DNA of 15,340 nt from a bacterium. GTDB taxonomy: Bacteria > Patescibacteria > Gracilibacteria > 1-14-2-50-48-13. Location: assembly GCA_030430105.1 (NCBI GenBank), contig JAUIFW010000017.1:1-15340 (forward strand), in the 5' to 3' direction. A program made the translations under genes and the position numbers. A model generated the notes under the pieces. That model searched no databases, was not told the DNA's origin, and was given only the letters and a program-made list of their open reading frames with translations. Of the stretch, positions 4,741 through 14,000 are shown piece after piece (position 1 is the first letter of the stretch; each line of letters begins with the position of its first letter).

Positions 4741-5787
4741 ATGAATAAATGGACCGTAAGTCTTGGAGCCCTTTTACTCCTACTTTTGGTGAGGGGGGCT
4801 TTTTGGTACCAGGAGGAGCTCTCCTATAGAGAACTCGTAGACGCCACTGTTTTGCAAGAAGAGACAGTGGCTGAGCCTGTTGAAATTGCAGCAGGTTCTA
4901 GTCTTCGTACTATTGCAGCATTCCTAGAGGAGAGCAATATCGTCGTAGATGCAGCAGTCTTTGAACGCTACGTACGTTCAATGGAAGCTGCGACATCACT
5001 TCAGGCTGGGACCTTCTACCTTTCGGGAAGTATGACCATACCTGAAGTGGTGGATGTGCTCACAGGAAAGGTCGTGCCTGATGAGGTACGACTCACTATA
5101 CGAGAGGGGTTAACTATCTTGGAGATAGCTGACCTATTTGTGGAGCGAGGACTTGCCACGAAGGAGGAGGTACTTGATTGTATTACATCGAGTTGCGACT
5201 TTAGCGCCTACGACTTTCTTCCAACTCCAGGAGCAGAGGATGCGTATGCACACAGCTATATGGAAGGCTACCTGTTTCCGGACACCTATTATATAGCACC
5301 TACTAGTTTTGACCTCGAGTCCTTTTTAGGCAGACTTCTTCGTACTTTTGAGTCGCGTGTACTTACGCCTTTTGCTGAGGAAATTGCTGAGAGCGAATAC
5401 ACGCAGGAGGAACTTGTTGTCCTTGCCTCTATCATGGAGAAAGAGTCTAGGCCATCAGATGATCAACATGTGGTTGCTGGGGTATTTTTCAATCGACTAG
5501 AAAACGGTGTCCAGCTCGCTCTCGACGCCACCACACGGTATATCAAGGATGACCCCCTTGCTCCGCTCACTGCGGTGGAACTTGCAAGCTCTAATCCATA
5601 CAATACTCGACGCGTACGCGGTATACCACCTACAGCGATCTCCAACTTTGGCGTTCGCTCTTTTGAGGCTATACTCAACCCAGAAGACACAAATTACTGG
5701 TATTACCTGCACGATGCGAATGGGCAGATTCATTACAGTAGTACCGAAGCAGAACATAATCGTAAGAAAGCCCTCTATCTCAACTAG
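4741..5787 (+). CDS. mltG: Endolytic murein transglycosylase MltG (YceG family)
   Basis: Membrane-anchored enzyme that cuts nascent glycan strands and is thought to set their length. Of 348 residues, 4-22 form one transmembrane helix and the rest is extracytoplasmic. A LysM-like region (about 45-115) precedes the YceG domain with EGYLFPDTYY (around 174-183), the catalytic-glutamate motif SIMEKES (E233), VFFNRL and NPYNTRRVRGIPPTAISN. The usual LQSDPT segment reads LALDATT, keeping the Asp but not the Gln. Start ATG is three bases after the ybaB stop and the next gene begins three bases after its own stop, so co-transcription is near certain. Length and motifs are complete. Confidence 0.95.
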   Translation: MNKWTVSLGALLLLLLVRGAFWYQEELSYRELVDATVLQEETVAEPVEIAAGSSLRTIAAFLEESNIVVDAAVFERYVRSMEAATSLQAGTFYLSGSMTIPEVVDVLTGKVVPDEVRLTIREGLTILEIADLFVERGLATKEEVLDCITSSCDFSAYDFLPTPGAEDAYAHSYMEGYLFPDTYYIAPTSFDLESFLGRLLRTFESRVLTPFAEEIAESEYTQEELVVLASIMEKESRPSDDQHVVAGVFFNRLENGVQLALDATTRYIKDDPLAPLTAVELASSNPYNTRRVRGIPPTAISNFGVRSFEAILNPEDTNYWYYLHDANGQIHYSSTEAEHNRKKALYLN

Positions 5788-5790
5788 TTC

Positions 5791-7494
5791 ATGAAACGAA
5801 TTCTCACTACACTTCTCATTGTACTTGGCGCAGGAGCTGCCTCCTTCCTGGTTTGGCTTCTGCTTGCCTTCGCCCCTTTCCTTAGCTTCGTGCCACACCT
5901 AGCTGGGGGCACTGGATTCCCATTTGCAGAACGTACCTACCTTGTACTCCTGCAGAATGATGCGGAGATGCGAGCTACAGGAGGATTCATAAGTAGTTTT
6001 GCAACTATGCACTTCTCGAATGGATTTCTCAGGGACGTACAGATACAGGACGTCTTCTCTCTCGATGGACACGATGACGACACCTACGTGGAACCGCCAT
6101 ACCCAATGGGAGAGATGCTCGCTGGCGACTTTTATAAGGGGCATAGTTTCCATGATGCAAACTGGTACCCTGATTTTGCCACGTCTGCAGAAGAGGTGCT
6201 CCGCTTCTATAAAGAGGAGTTTCCCGATTCTCGTATAGATGGAGTCATTGCTGTAAATTACTCGGCTATAGAAGAGCTTGTAGCTCTGGTTGGGCCATTA
6301 TCTTGGCAAGGTGAGGAGCTCTATGCGGATGAACTCTTTCATACGATAGAGTATACACAAAACAATATTGATAGGCATAGCGAGGAGGACCTTACAAAGC
6401 GAAAATCAGTGCTCAAGGAACTCTTTCCACAGCTGCTTAAGGCCACAGTGGTGAATCCTGCGAGTTATGGAGATCTCAGCGCATATGCTTTAGATATGCT
6501 TAATTCCGGCCAGGTACAACTTTATTTCCCTGACGACACACTCCAGGATCTAGCGCAGGAACGATCATGGGATGGGTCATTCCCTATCGCTGAGGACGGT
6601 GAGGATCTTTTTGCGGTCGTAGAGAGTAACCTGGGAGGTATGAAGTCCGATCGTTATATCTCTAGGACGTATGAGCATCATACGACTCTCGAGGAGGTCG
6701 ATGGAGAGTACCAACTTTCCATCAGACAGGACCTACAGTTCGCACACCATGGCACCTTCAACGCGCCACTGAGTCACAGATACCGAGGATACATTAGGGA
6801 GTATCTTCCTGGCAATGCGCAGGTAGATACGGATGCTCTTGGAGCAGACGCGTATGTATATAAGGAAGGACCTTATACAGTGGTTGGAAGGATTATTGAA
6901 ATTGATCCCAAGAACTCTGTAAGTCTTACACTTTCCTATACCCTTCCTGTTCAGCCAGGCAATCGAACGTTCCAGATGCATACTTGGAAGCAGTCAGGTC
7001 TGGCAAACACGTCCTACCAGGCTACCTTTGCCTCACCTATTGATGAACTACTTCGTTCTGAGGATTACTCCACCTCAGAGAATGTAGCATTCCTTAATAA
7101 TATTGAGCATGGAAGCAATATAGTAACTATTGATGCTTCCTACGACACCACGCCTCCTCGTGTGACTCACCAGGCCTTTGTGGATTATAACCGTGCTGTT
7201 GTTCAATTTAATGAACCGGTACAGGAGTTTGACTGTGAAAATATTGATAATTACCTCCTAGAGGATACGGATACTCATGTAAAGGAGATTACCAATGTTT
7301 CACCAGTGCGAGAGGTGCGTTGTACTGATCGTGAGGCTACTATTTACACACGAAATATTCGGACGCAATATGGAGAGGCATTTAGACTGACACTTAGAAA
7401 TATCCGTGACAGATCTAGCAATGTCATGACTCCCAACCCTTTTTATATCACTTTGATACAACGATTTGAAAGAGATGCTCCGGAAAATCAGTAG
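5791..7494 (+). CDS. DUF4012 membrane-anchored extracellular protein with C-terminal Ig-like domain
   Basis: A protein of 567 residues with one N-terminal membrane helix (about 5-33) and a large outside portion. The DUF4012 core is clear: YLVLLQNDAEMRATGGFISS (50-69), a Asn-Trp-Tyr-Pro-Asp-Phe segment, then DGVIAVNYSAIEELVALVGP. The molecular role of the family is unknown; it is common in Patescibacteria and in polysaccharide loci of other bacteria. From about residue 450 the sequence changes to a beta-rich domain, starting at DTTPPRVTHQ, with VQFNEPVQE and LRNIRDRSSNVM, resembling SbsA-type Ig-like repeats. Its last 20 bases overlap the next gene. Placement between mltG and an M23 peptidase suggests a role in wall or surface-polymer handling. 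Confidence 0.85.
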   Translation: MKRILTTLLIVLGAGAASFLVWLLLAFAPFLSFVPHLAGGTGFPFAERTYLVLLQNDAEMRATGGFISSFATMHFSNGFLRDVQIQDVFSLDGHDDDTYVEPPYPMGEMLAGDFYKGHSFHDANWYPDFATSAEEVLRFYKEEFPDSRIDGVIAVNYSAIEELVALVGPLSWQGEELYADELFHTIEYTQNNIDRHSEEDLTKRKSVLKELFPQLLKATVVNPASYGDLSAYALDMLNSGQVQLYFPDDTLQDLAQERSWDGSFPIAEDGEDLFAVVESNLGGMKSDRYISRTYEHHTTLEEVDGEYQLSIRQDLQFAHHGTFNAPLSHRYRGYIREYLPGNAQVDTDALGADAYVYKEGPYTVVGRIIEIDPKNSVSLTLSYTLPVQPGNRTFQMHTWKQSGLANTSYQATFASPIDELLRSEDYSTSENVAFLNNIEHGSNIVTIDASYDTTPPRVTHQAFVDYNRAVVQFNEPVQEFDCENIDNYLLEDTDTHVKEITNVSPVREVRCTDREATIYTRNIRTQYGEAFRLTLRNIRDRSSNVMTPNPFYITLIQRFERDAPENQ

Positions 7495-8848
7495 CGCTAT
7501 TATCGTATCTTTTCTCCTTGTGCATGTGGCGGCTGCACAGGATGCTGAGAATGCTGCAGCAGAAGAGAGTACTACGGAAGCTACTTCAGAGGGATCTACG
7601 GTTTCTGAGGCTTTTGAGAGTGAGCTTAGCTCCCTCAAAGAAAAGGAGCAGGAGCTCACGGTTATTCAGGAGGAAATTTCTGCCTATAATGGGAAGCTTG
7701 GAGAAATCCGCAATGAGATCAACAGTCTCGAAAATAGACTCGAAATCCTCGACACGAGCATTGAGATTACCAATCTCAATATTCGTTCGGTACAAATACA
7801 GATTGCAAAGAAGGAGGTTGATTTGCGAACGAGCCTGCTGGAGCTGGATGATTTGGCAGCAACCCTCACCTATCAGGAGCGACAGCTTCGCACGTACCTG
7901 AACCTGCTCCTGAAACAAGAGTACCTCTACTTCTCCAAGGACAGAGTGCTCTACTCAGATCCTACGCTTCTCTTTGGTGGAGATCTCAAGACTGTGCTTA
8001 CGAGGAAGCGCTACCTTGAACAACTTCACTCTATTGGAACAGAGCTCATTGCCTCCTTGAAGGACACGATTGAGGTGGAGAAGCTTAAAAAAGATCAACT
8101 TACCGTTGAACAGGAAGAACTTCGACGTCTCAGTACCAGGCTAGAAGTGGAGCGTACAGTTCTTGAGCAGCAACAACAAAGCAGACGAGAACTCCTTGCT
8201 CTCACACAAGGACAAGAACTCACCTATCAAGAAATCCTACAGGAAAAGCGCCTCGAGGAACAGCGCGTGGAGGCTGAGGTGGAGGATCTCTACCAGAACC
8301 TGGATAGTATCACAGATGCTCTCGCGATCCGGGACTCTATTGTCAACTCAGGTTCCCTTTCCGCTGCGGAGATCGAAGAGCGACTAAAACTTCTCCAAAG
8401 CCTGGGAGTTTCTGGCACCGGCACCCTAGGTATGGATTGGCCTGTACCCCCAACTCGTGGACTTAGTGCGTACTTTAGAGACTCTGGCTATCGTAACTTT
8501 TTCGGGGTTGCCCACAATGCGATCGATATACCTTCGCCACAGGCCACCCCTATTCGTGCGCCAGCTGATGGATTTGTTACCAAGACCGCGGACAATGGTC
8601 TAGGCTATAGCTATATCGTTGTAGCTCATGGAAATGGCATCATGTCCCTGTACGGGCATGTGTATAGCATCATGGTGGAGCCAGGGGAATTTGTCAGTCG
8701 AGGAAGTGTGATTGGCTTATCTGGAGGGCAGCCAGGTACACGTGGAGCTGGATGGATGACGACCGGGTCTCACCTTCACTTTGAGGTATTCCTCAATGGG
8801 AAACACACTGACCCACTACAGTTCCTAGACAGAAGTGTCCTGCCGTAA
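7475..8848 (+). CDS. Exported coiled-coil M23 (LytM) metallopeptidase, EnvC-like
   Basis: A protein of 457 residues. An N-terminal signal peptide (hydrophobic core IIVSFLLVHVAAA, cleavage likely near residue 20) is followed by an acidic linker. A long coiled coil (about 50-290, Glu/Leu/Gln/Arg-rich heptads) leads to a C-terminal LytM domain (about 325-457). Zinc ligands of an active M23 enzyme are present: HNAID (H347, D351) and HLH (H433, H435), plus YGH in between. It is therefore likely an active endopeptidase, unlike EnvC, which is degenerate and activates amidases. The architecture is otherwise EnvC/PcsB-like and fits septal wall splitting next to ftsW. TTG 7466 is in frame, but ATG 7475 gives a normal signal peptide; it overlaps the DUF4012 gene by 20 bases. 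Confidence 0.92.
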   Translation: MLRKISSAIIVSFLLVHVAAAQDAENAAAEESTTEATSEGSTVSEAFESELSSLKEKEQELTVIQEEISAYNGKLGEIRNEINSLENRLEILDTSIEITNLNIRSVQIQIAKKEVDLRTSLLELDDLAATLTYQERQLRTYLNLLLKQEYLYFSKDRVLYSDPTLLFGGDLKTVLTRKRYLEQLHSIGTELIASLKDTIEVEKLKKDQLTVEQEELRRLSTRLEVERTVLEQQQQSRRELLALTQGQELTYQEILQEKRLEEQRVEAEVEDLYQNLDSITDALAIRDSIVNSGSLSAAEIEERLKLLQSLGVSGTGTLGMDWPVPPTRGLSAYFRDSGYRNFFGVAHNAIDIPSPQATPIRAPADGFVTKTADNGLGYSYIVVAHGNGIMSLYGHVYSIMVEPGEFVSRGSVIGLSGGQPGTRGAGWMTTGSHLHFEVFLNGKHTDPLQFLDRSVLP

Positions 8849-8872
8849 AGGCCACTTGCTTGTCATCTCACC

Positions 8873-8891
8873 CCTAGATTTGTACTCTAGG
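8873..8891 (+). other. Hairpin in the 72-base gap before ftsW
   Basis: CCTAGA (8873-8878) pairs with TCTAGG (8886-8891) around a 7-base loop. The downstream sequence is pyrimidine-rich (CTTTTC and TTATTCCTTTCCT up to the GTG start) but lacks a clean T-run. It could be a weak terminator or attenuator, or a structure in the ftsW leader. This is the only real gap within the plus-strand cluster. Confidence 0.35.
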
Positions 8892-8920
8892 TCTACCTTT
8901 TCAACTCTTATTCCTTTCCT

Positions 8921-10132
8921 GTGGCAAGGCTCAAAGCAAGTAAGCAAAGTGTCGACTGGTTCCTGGTTATCACCATGCTCCTTTTGGTGGTGTTTGGAGT
9001 GATTATGGTAAACAGTGTGAGCATTTACGATTACCTCCTTACACTTGATGATCCTAGGGACTATGTGGTGAATTCTTTTGCCCTCAAGCATATTGTCTTG
9101 GTGGGTGCAGGGCTTGCGATGTATGCGATCGTATCAAATCTTTCCTACCGCTTTTGGTACCGGGTATCACTTCCCATGTACCTGTTTGGACTCTTCATGC
9201 TTCTGCTCCTCTTTCATCCCAGCTTTGGACAGACACTCAATGGAGCGACAGGATGGCTTGATTTCGGCCCCTTGTTCCCCTCTGTACAGCCTCTAGAGTT
9301 TGTAAAGCTCGCAACCATCCTCTATCTTGCACGCTGGCTCGAGCCTAAGGTAGCGGAGCTGCGTACCTTAGAATCTGGATTTATACCTTTTGCCATTATT
9401 GTAGGAGTTATCGCCCTCCCTATCCTTTTACAGCCTGACTTTGGAGGGTTTCTTGTGTTGATACCGACTACTGTAGCCATGTTTTACTTTGCTGGAGCGA
9501 AGGTAAAACACTTGGCTATGAGTGCATTCGTCATGTTCTTGGTATTCCTCTTTGCCTTCTTCTCTTTTTCGCATGTTCGGAATCGAGTAAATAACTTCTT
9601 TGACGATACGATTGACCCTGCCAACAAGAACGTGGGATGGCAGATCCAGCAAAGCTTGATCGCTGTGGGTTCCGGCGGGTTCTTTGGAAAAGGCATCAAT
9701 AAATCTATCCAAAAATGGGGATATTTGCCTGAGGTACAGTCTGACACGATCTTTGCTGCTGTAGCGGAAGAGACGGGATTTCGAGGCTCTCTTGCTCTTA
9801 TCTTCCTCTACATGTTCCTTGGTTGGCGCTGCGTGCTTATTGCTCGAGGTGCTCCGGATAAGTTTTCTCGCTACGTGGTACTGGGAATTGGATTTTGGAT
9901 TGTATGGCAGGCCTTTGTAAATATTGGTGTTACCATCAAACTCTTGCCTTTGACGGGTATCACACTACCATTTATCTCAGCGGGTGGATCGTCACTCTTG
10001 ATGAACCTCCTTGCTGTGGCCATTGTCACCAATATCTCTCGTTACAGTAGTATCCCACATGATTATTTGTTTCACAGGAGGCGGAACCGCGGGGCACGTG
10101 ATGCCAAATCTCGCACTCTTCCCGCAGCTTAA
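8921..10132 (+). CDS. ftsW: SEDS-family peptidoglycan glycosyltransferase FtsW
   Basis: Polytopic membrane enzyme of 403 residues that polymerises lipid II into glycan at the division site with a partner penicillin-binding protein. About ten membrane helices. SEDS signatures in order: NGATGWLDFG with QPLEFVKL, QPDFGG, GSGGFFGKG, LPEVQSDTIFAAVAEETGF (with the essential Asp at residue 275), and ISAGGSSLL near residue 355. FtsW rather than RodA is chosen mainly because murG follows directly, as in dcw clusters. The start is GTG 8921, ten residues before the first helix, with no Shine-Dalgarno. The basic C-terminal tail (RRRNRGARDAK) is encoded by bases that also code the start of MurG: the genes overlap by 74 bases. 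No cognate PBP gene is in the window. Confidence 0.93.
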   Translation: MARLKASKQSVDWFLVITMLLLVVFGVIMVNSVSIYDYLLTLDDPRDYVVNSFALKHIVLVGAGLAMYAIVSNLSYRFWYRVSLPMYLFGLFMLLLLFHPSFGQTLNGATGWLDFGPLFPSVQPLEFVKLATILYLARWLEPKVAELRTLESGFIPFAIIVGVIALPILLQPDFGGFLVLIPTTVAMFYFAGAKVKHLAMSAFVMFLVFLFAFFSFSHVRNRVNNFFDDTIDPANKNVGWQIQQSLIAVGSGGFFGKGINKSIQKWGYLPEVQSDTIFAAVAEETGFRGSLALIFLYMFLGWRCVLIARGAPDKFSRYVVLGIGFWIVWQAFVNIGVTIKLLPLTGITLPFISAGGSSLLMNLLAVAIVTNISRYSSIPHDYLFHRRRNRGARDAKSRTLPAA

Positions 10133-11090
10133 AGCGGAAGGTTTTGAAATCCACTACATAGGTGAGAAGGGTGGGATGGAGCAGCGCTTGGTTTCTGATG
10201 ACGCTACCTACCATGGCATATGGGCGGGCAAGTTACGGCGGTACTTCTCACTCCAAAACCTGCTTGATCTATTCAAGCTTCCCATTGCCTTTTTTCAGGC
10301 ACTCTTTGTACTCCTTCGCATACGTCCAGCACTTCTCTTCTCCAAGGGAGGCTTCGTGACGGTTCCTGTTACCCTTGCAGCATGGGTACTTCGTATACCC
10401 CTTGTTATTCATGAGAGTGATGTGGTACCCGGATTGGCTACCAAGCTAGCAGCACCGCTCGCCTCACGAATTCTTACTTCTTGGCCAGATACTGCAAGCT
10501 ACCTCAAGCAGCCTACTGTACATACAGGTGTCGCCTTACGCGAGGAGCTTTTTGCAGTAGAGCAGAAGGACGCAAAGGCGCAGCTCAATATCCCCACTGA
10601 TGCAAAGGTGCTCTTGGTTACTGGAGGCAGTCAGGGATCTGAGGCACTTAATTCCTTTGTCTGGGAGCATTTGGAGGCTCTAACTAGTAAGGTCTATGTC
10701 CTTCATGCTACTGGTGATGCACATTTTAAAAAGGCGCCTACTCACAAGGCCTACCTTCCCTTTAGCCTCTCCTCTGGCATGATGCAAGGTGCACTACAAG
10801 CTGCTGATTTTGCGATATCTAGAGCAGGCTCAACCACACTCAAGGAGTTTGAGGCCCTGGGTATACCCGCGATTCTAGTACCACTACCTTCTGCTTCATC
10901 TCGTGGTGACCAGATTGTAAACGCTAGCTTGTATATTCAGGCGCACCCTACCAGTCGACTCATCCCAGAGGAGACGCTTTCTCTAGCATCTGTTACTGAT
11001 TTTCTAGCAACAGCAAAAAGGGAGGCACCTTCAAGTACCCCAAATCAACGGATTCTTAGTGAACTGCTTGCGCTTTTGCCAGCTACTTAG
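10059..11090 (+). CDS. murG: UDP-GlcNAc:lipid I N-acetylglucosaminyltransferase MurG
   Basis: Adds GlcNAc to lipid I to make lipid II at the cytoplasmic face of the membrane. At 343 residues it is close to the family length. The N-terminal glycine loop is TGGGTAGHVMPN (6-17), followed by SKGGFVTVPV and IHESDVVPGLATK in the acceptor domain. In the donor domain are VTGGSQGSEALN and SRAGSTTLKEFEALGIPAILVPLP, then DQIVNAS, the usual Q..NA sugar-binding element. The frame is open from ATG 10011, but ATG 10059 places the glycine loop at the standard distance and is preferred. That start lies inside ftsW, so translation is probably coupled. Its TAG stop overlaps the TAA of the convergent giant gene; no terminator is visible between them. 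Confidence 0.95.
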   Translation: MIICFTGGGTAGHVMPNLALFPQLKAEGFEIHYIGEKGGMEQRLVSDDATYHGIWAGKLRRYFSLQNLLDLFKLPIAFFQALFVLLRIRPALLFSKGGFVTVPVTLAAWVLRIPLVIHESDVVPGLATKLAAPLASRILTSWPDTASYLKQPTVHTGVALREELFAVEQKDAKAQLNIPTDAKVLLVTGGSQGSEALNSFVWEHLEALTSKVYVLHATGDAHFKKAPTHKAYLPFSLSSGMMQGALQAADFAISRAGSTTLKEFEALGIPAILVPLPSASSRGDQIVNASLYIQAHPTSRLIPEETLSLASVTDFLATAKREAPSSTPNQRILSELLALLPAT

Positions 11091-14000
11091 GCTGCTCCCC
11101 TAGCGTTCGTACCCGTTTGCCCTGCCCCTCCTAGTGCTGTATTTGCCGATGGCATTCTTCCCCATAGTATATTTCTCTCTCGTACAGCTTTTCTTCTAGC
11201 ATCTACCGGATCCTCAGAGAACCCAAGCTCTGTGAAGTCTTTCCCTGCATTTTCATTGATCTTCATAGGAATATAGCTCCGCTTTCTATCCCTGTGATCG
11301 TAGCTATACTGCACGTCAGACTTGCCTTGTGCTGCCTCGTAACAATCCTGTACATCTAATCCTAGTTGGCTTAGCGTGTAACCAACTCCTGGCACGATAT
11401 TATTTGGGTCGTTATATCGTCCAAAAAATGCGTCTCGCTGCTTGTCCCGATCCATATTGTTCGAGAAGGTTGCCTGATATTGGTCAGAAAGTGCTTTACT
11501 TTGGTACGGGCGCTCTGAGAGGCTCATGTTGCTATATAGCGACCAGAATGTTTTTTGGATATGTGTCATGAAATTCTTCCTATCCGTTGGGGAAAGGCTT
11601 CTATCATCTTGCACCTCCTTGATCTGCGCGAGGAGTGCCTCGAAATAATTCTTGGCATGGTCTGAATCAAAGACGTTTGCATCAGTGGTCATATGCGACT
11701 GCACAAAACTACGCATCGTACTTGGATGCAGTGTTAGTAGTGGTGAATTCTTCCACATGGAAGCATCTTGCTCTTGCTCGTTAATACTCCACCTCGACAC
11801 CACTGCTCCCTGTGTTCCATAAATCATTTTCAAATACTCATGACAGTTCTTTGTGTCCTGAAACCCCTTCAGGAACGTGAAGTCTCCTTCTAGATTGAAG
11901 GCTTTCCAGAGATTACCGTAATTTCCTGTTAATCTTGGAATTTCACCGTCATTAAACTCAAAGGTTTGATCGGGGTTACCAAGGATCGCCTGTGCTACAT
12001 TTTCATCCTTACAGATTTTTTTGATCTCTGGAGACCGAAGCATGCGTTCAAGCATCTCTAGATTCTCTTTTTTTGCAAAGAGTGAGAATGGAAGGAATGG
12101 AGAACTTCCTGCGACCTTCTTTCCAAGGCTAATCATGCTCTCCTGCGTCATATTAAAGCGCTGTCCCTCTCCCTTTGCGGACTCAAAGCGCATTTGCGTA
12201 AAGATGTAGAGCATGAGATTAAACATTTCCTCTCCGTTTGCTCCCTTTCCAATGAGCTTTTCAATGAGTAGATCGAGACCATCGGTTTTTCCTGTTTCAA
12301 TACTCTTTACGATAGCGTCTTTGATTTCTCCTGCACTTTTTTGCTGTTTGAGGAACTCTTCCTTACGCCCTCGCTCCTTTGATTTCCCTGCAGAGAGAGC
12401 ACTTGCGGCCTTATTTGCCATTTCATTTCCAAATAATGGCTCTTGGATACGAAAGAGTGCAAGAAGCTGATTGATTTCCATTTCACCATCCATGTCTCCT
12501 TCATTTCGAATAGCGTCCTCGTATGCCTTATCCGATGGATAGACTTTTTGCCCCTTAATTTTTACGTGGCCTGGCGCTGTAAATACCTGACTCCAGTATC
12601 CTGAGCTTTGCATGGATCGCTCTTTCTCCATCCAGTCAAAGGGGTAGAGTGTCCCGTAGTTTTCTAGTAGGAAGAGGAATACTCCCTTTGCCTCTGCTCT
12701 ATGTTTGAAGTTGTACTTTCCATTTGTCTTATCTTGTGCCTTCGCAAAATCAGCAATTGGAGGGTCTCCAGGCTTGATGCCTTTTAGGATATCTCTGACT
12801 TTTGCACTCAACTGATCTGGATCCTGTATACTCTCTAGCATCCCCTTCATTCCACCAATCATGTCCTCCTCAGCGTCCAGCATTTCCTTTCTGGCCTTTC
12901 TATAGAGAGGACTCTTCGGGCTTTTGAAAATGGCCATGTGTTGAAGATTCTTCTTCATTTTCTTATCCTTTTCCCAGGTTTCCTTTTTGTCATTCCACCA
13001 CAATTTACCTGCCTCAATCAGATTCATGATAGAAAGGAGAGGAGCTCCTTTTCCACCCTCTGTCTTAGGAAGATTCCTCTTTGCATGTTTTGGGACCTTT
13101 TCCTTTTCAAGTATATCCACATCTCCCCGCGGTTTTCTTGATACAAGTAGGTAGAAGTATTCAAAGGGCATCCGTTCATCTCCCACGACAACTTCTCTCT
13201 TCTTTTCATCCACCTCTTTGATTTCCCCCATTACGATTTGCTTCCCCTTATTTTCTCCCTCTGACGGCCTAAGCACTACTTCCCTACCTGGAACTATCGT
13301 ACTAGGTTTATTTCCTTTTCCTTCTGGTAGTCCAAGTCGCTTTTCGAGATCTACGGTGTTTTGAATTCGATGAGGGTCTGTAGCGCCGTTCATTGCAAAG
13401 GCTACGTGCGGCCGCTCTGAACTGTCTCTTTCACTGGCCAAGAGAGTTGCAAGAAAGTGCTTCATTTCGATCGCCTGACCACCTGCAAGATTATCAAAGG
13501 TAATCACACCTCCGTTACTGGCTTTGATACAGTCAAAATCGTGTATAGATTCCTTTGAGGTTTTTCCTGTCACTGGATTTTTTGACTCTATCTCAGCTTC
13601 AATCTCAAACCAACCACCAGGCTGAAGGGAAAAAGCCGCTTCAGACTCTGCAGTTTCACTGCTCACGCCTCCCTTAGTTTTTCTGATAAGATCCAGGTAC
13701 TGCCGCGCAAAGCGCTCTGCCCCTTCGGTTGTGCTAATCAAGTCATCATATTCACCCGCTAGGAGACCATTGATCACTGTTTCAATGCTCTGCTTCTCCA
13801 TCTGTGGAGTGATGTTGTGTTTGTCGAGGAAGCGTTCTGCTTGATCTGCCACATCTTGCTCTACACCTTCTGATACGAGCGCTCGCGCTGCCGTAATGTC
13901 ATCTGGGCTCATAAAATCGAGACTGTTTCCTCCAAGTAGGTCAACATTTGTAGCAGTCACCAGTGGATTCTCGATGGTCTGCAATACTTCTGTAAGTAGC

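Noticed and set aside
7466..7474. TTG 7466 as the start of the M23 peptidase
   Set aside because: ATG 7475 lies three codons later, gives a standard signal peptide and needs no rare start codon.
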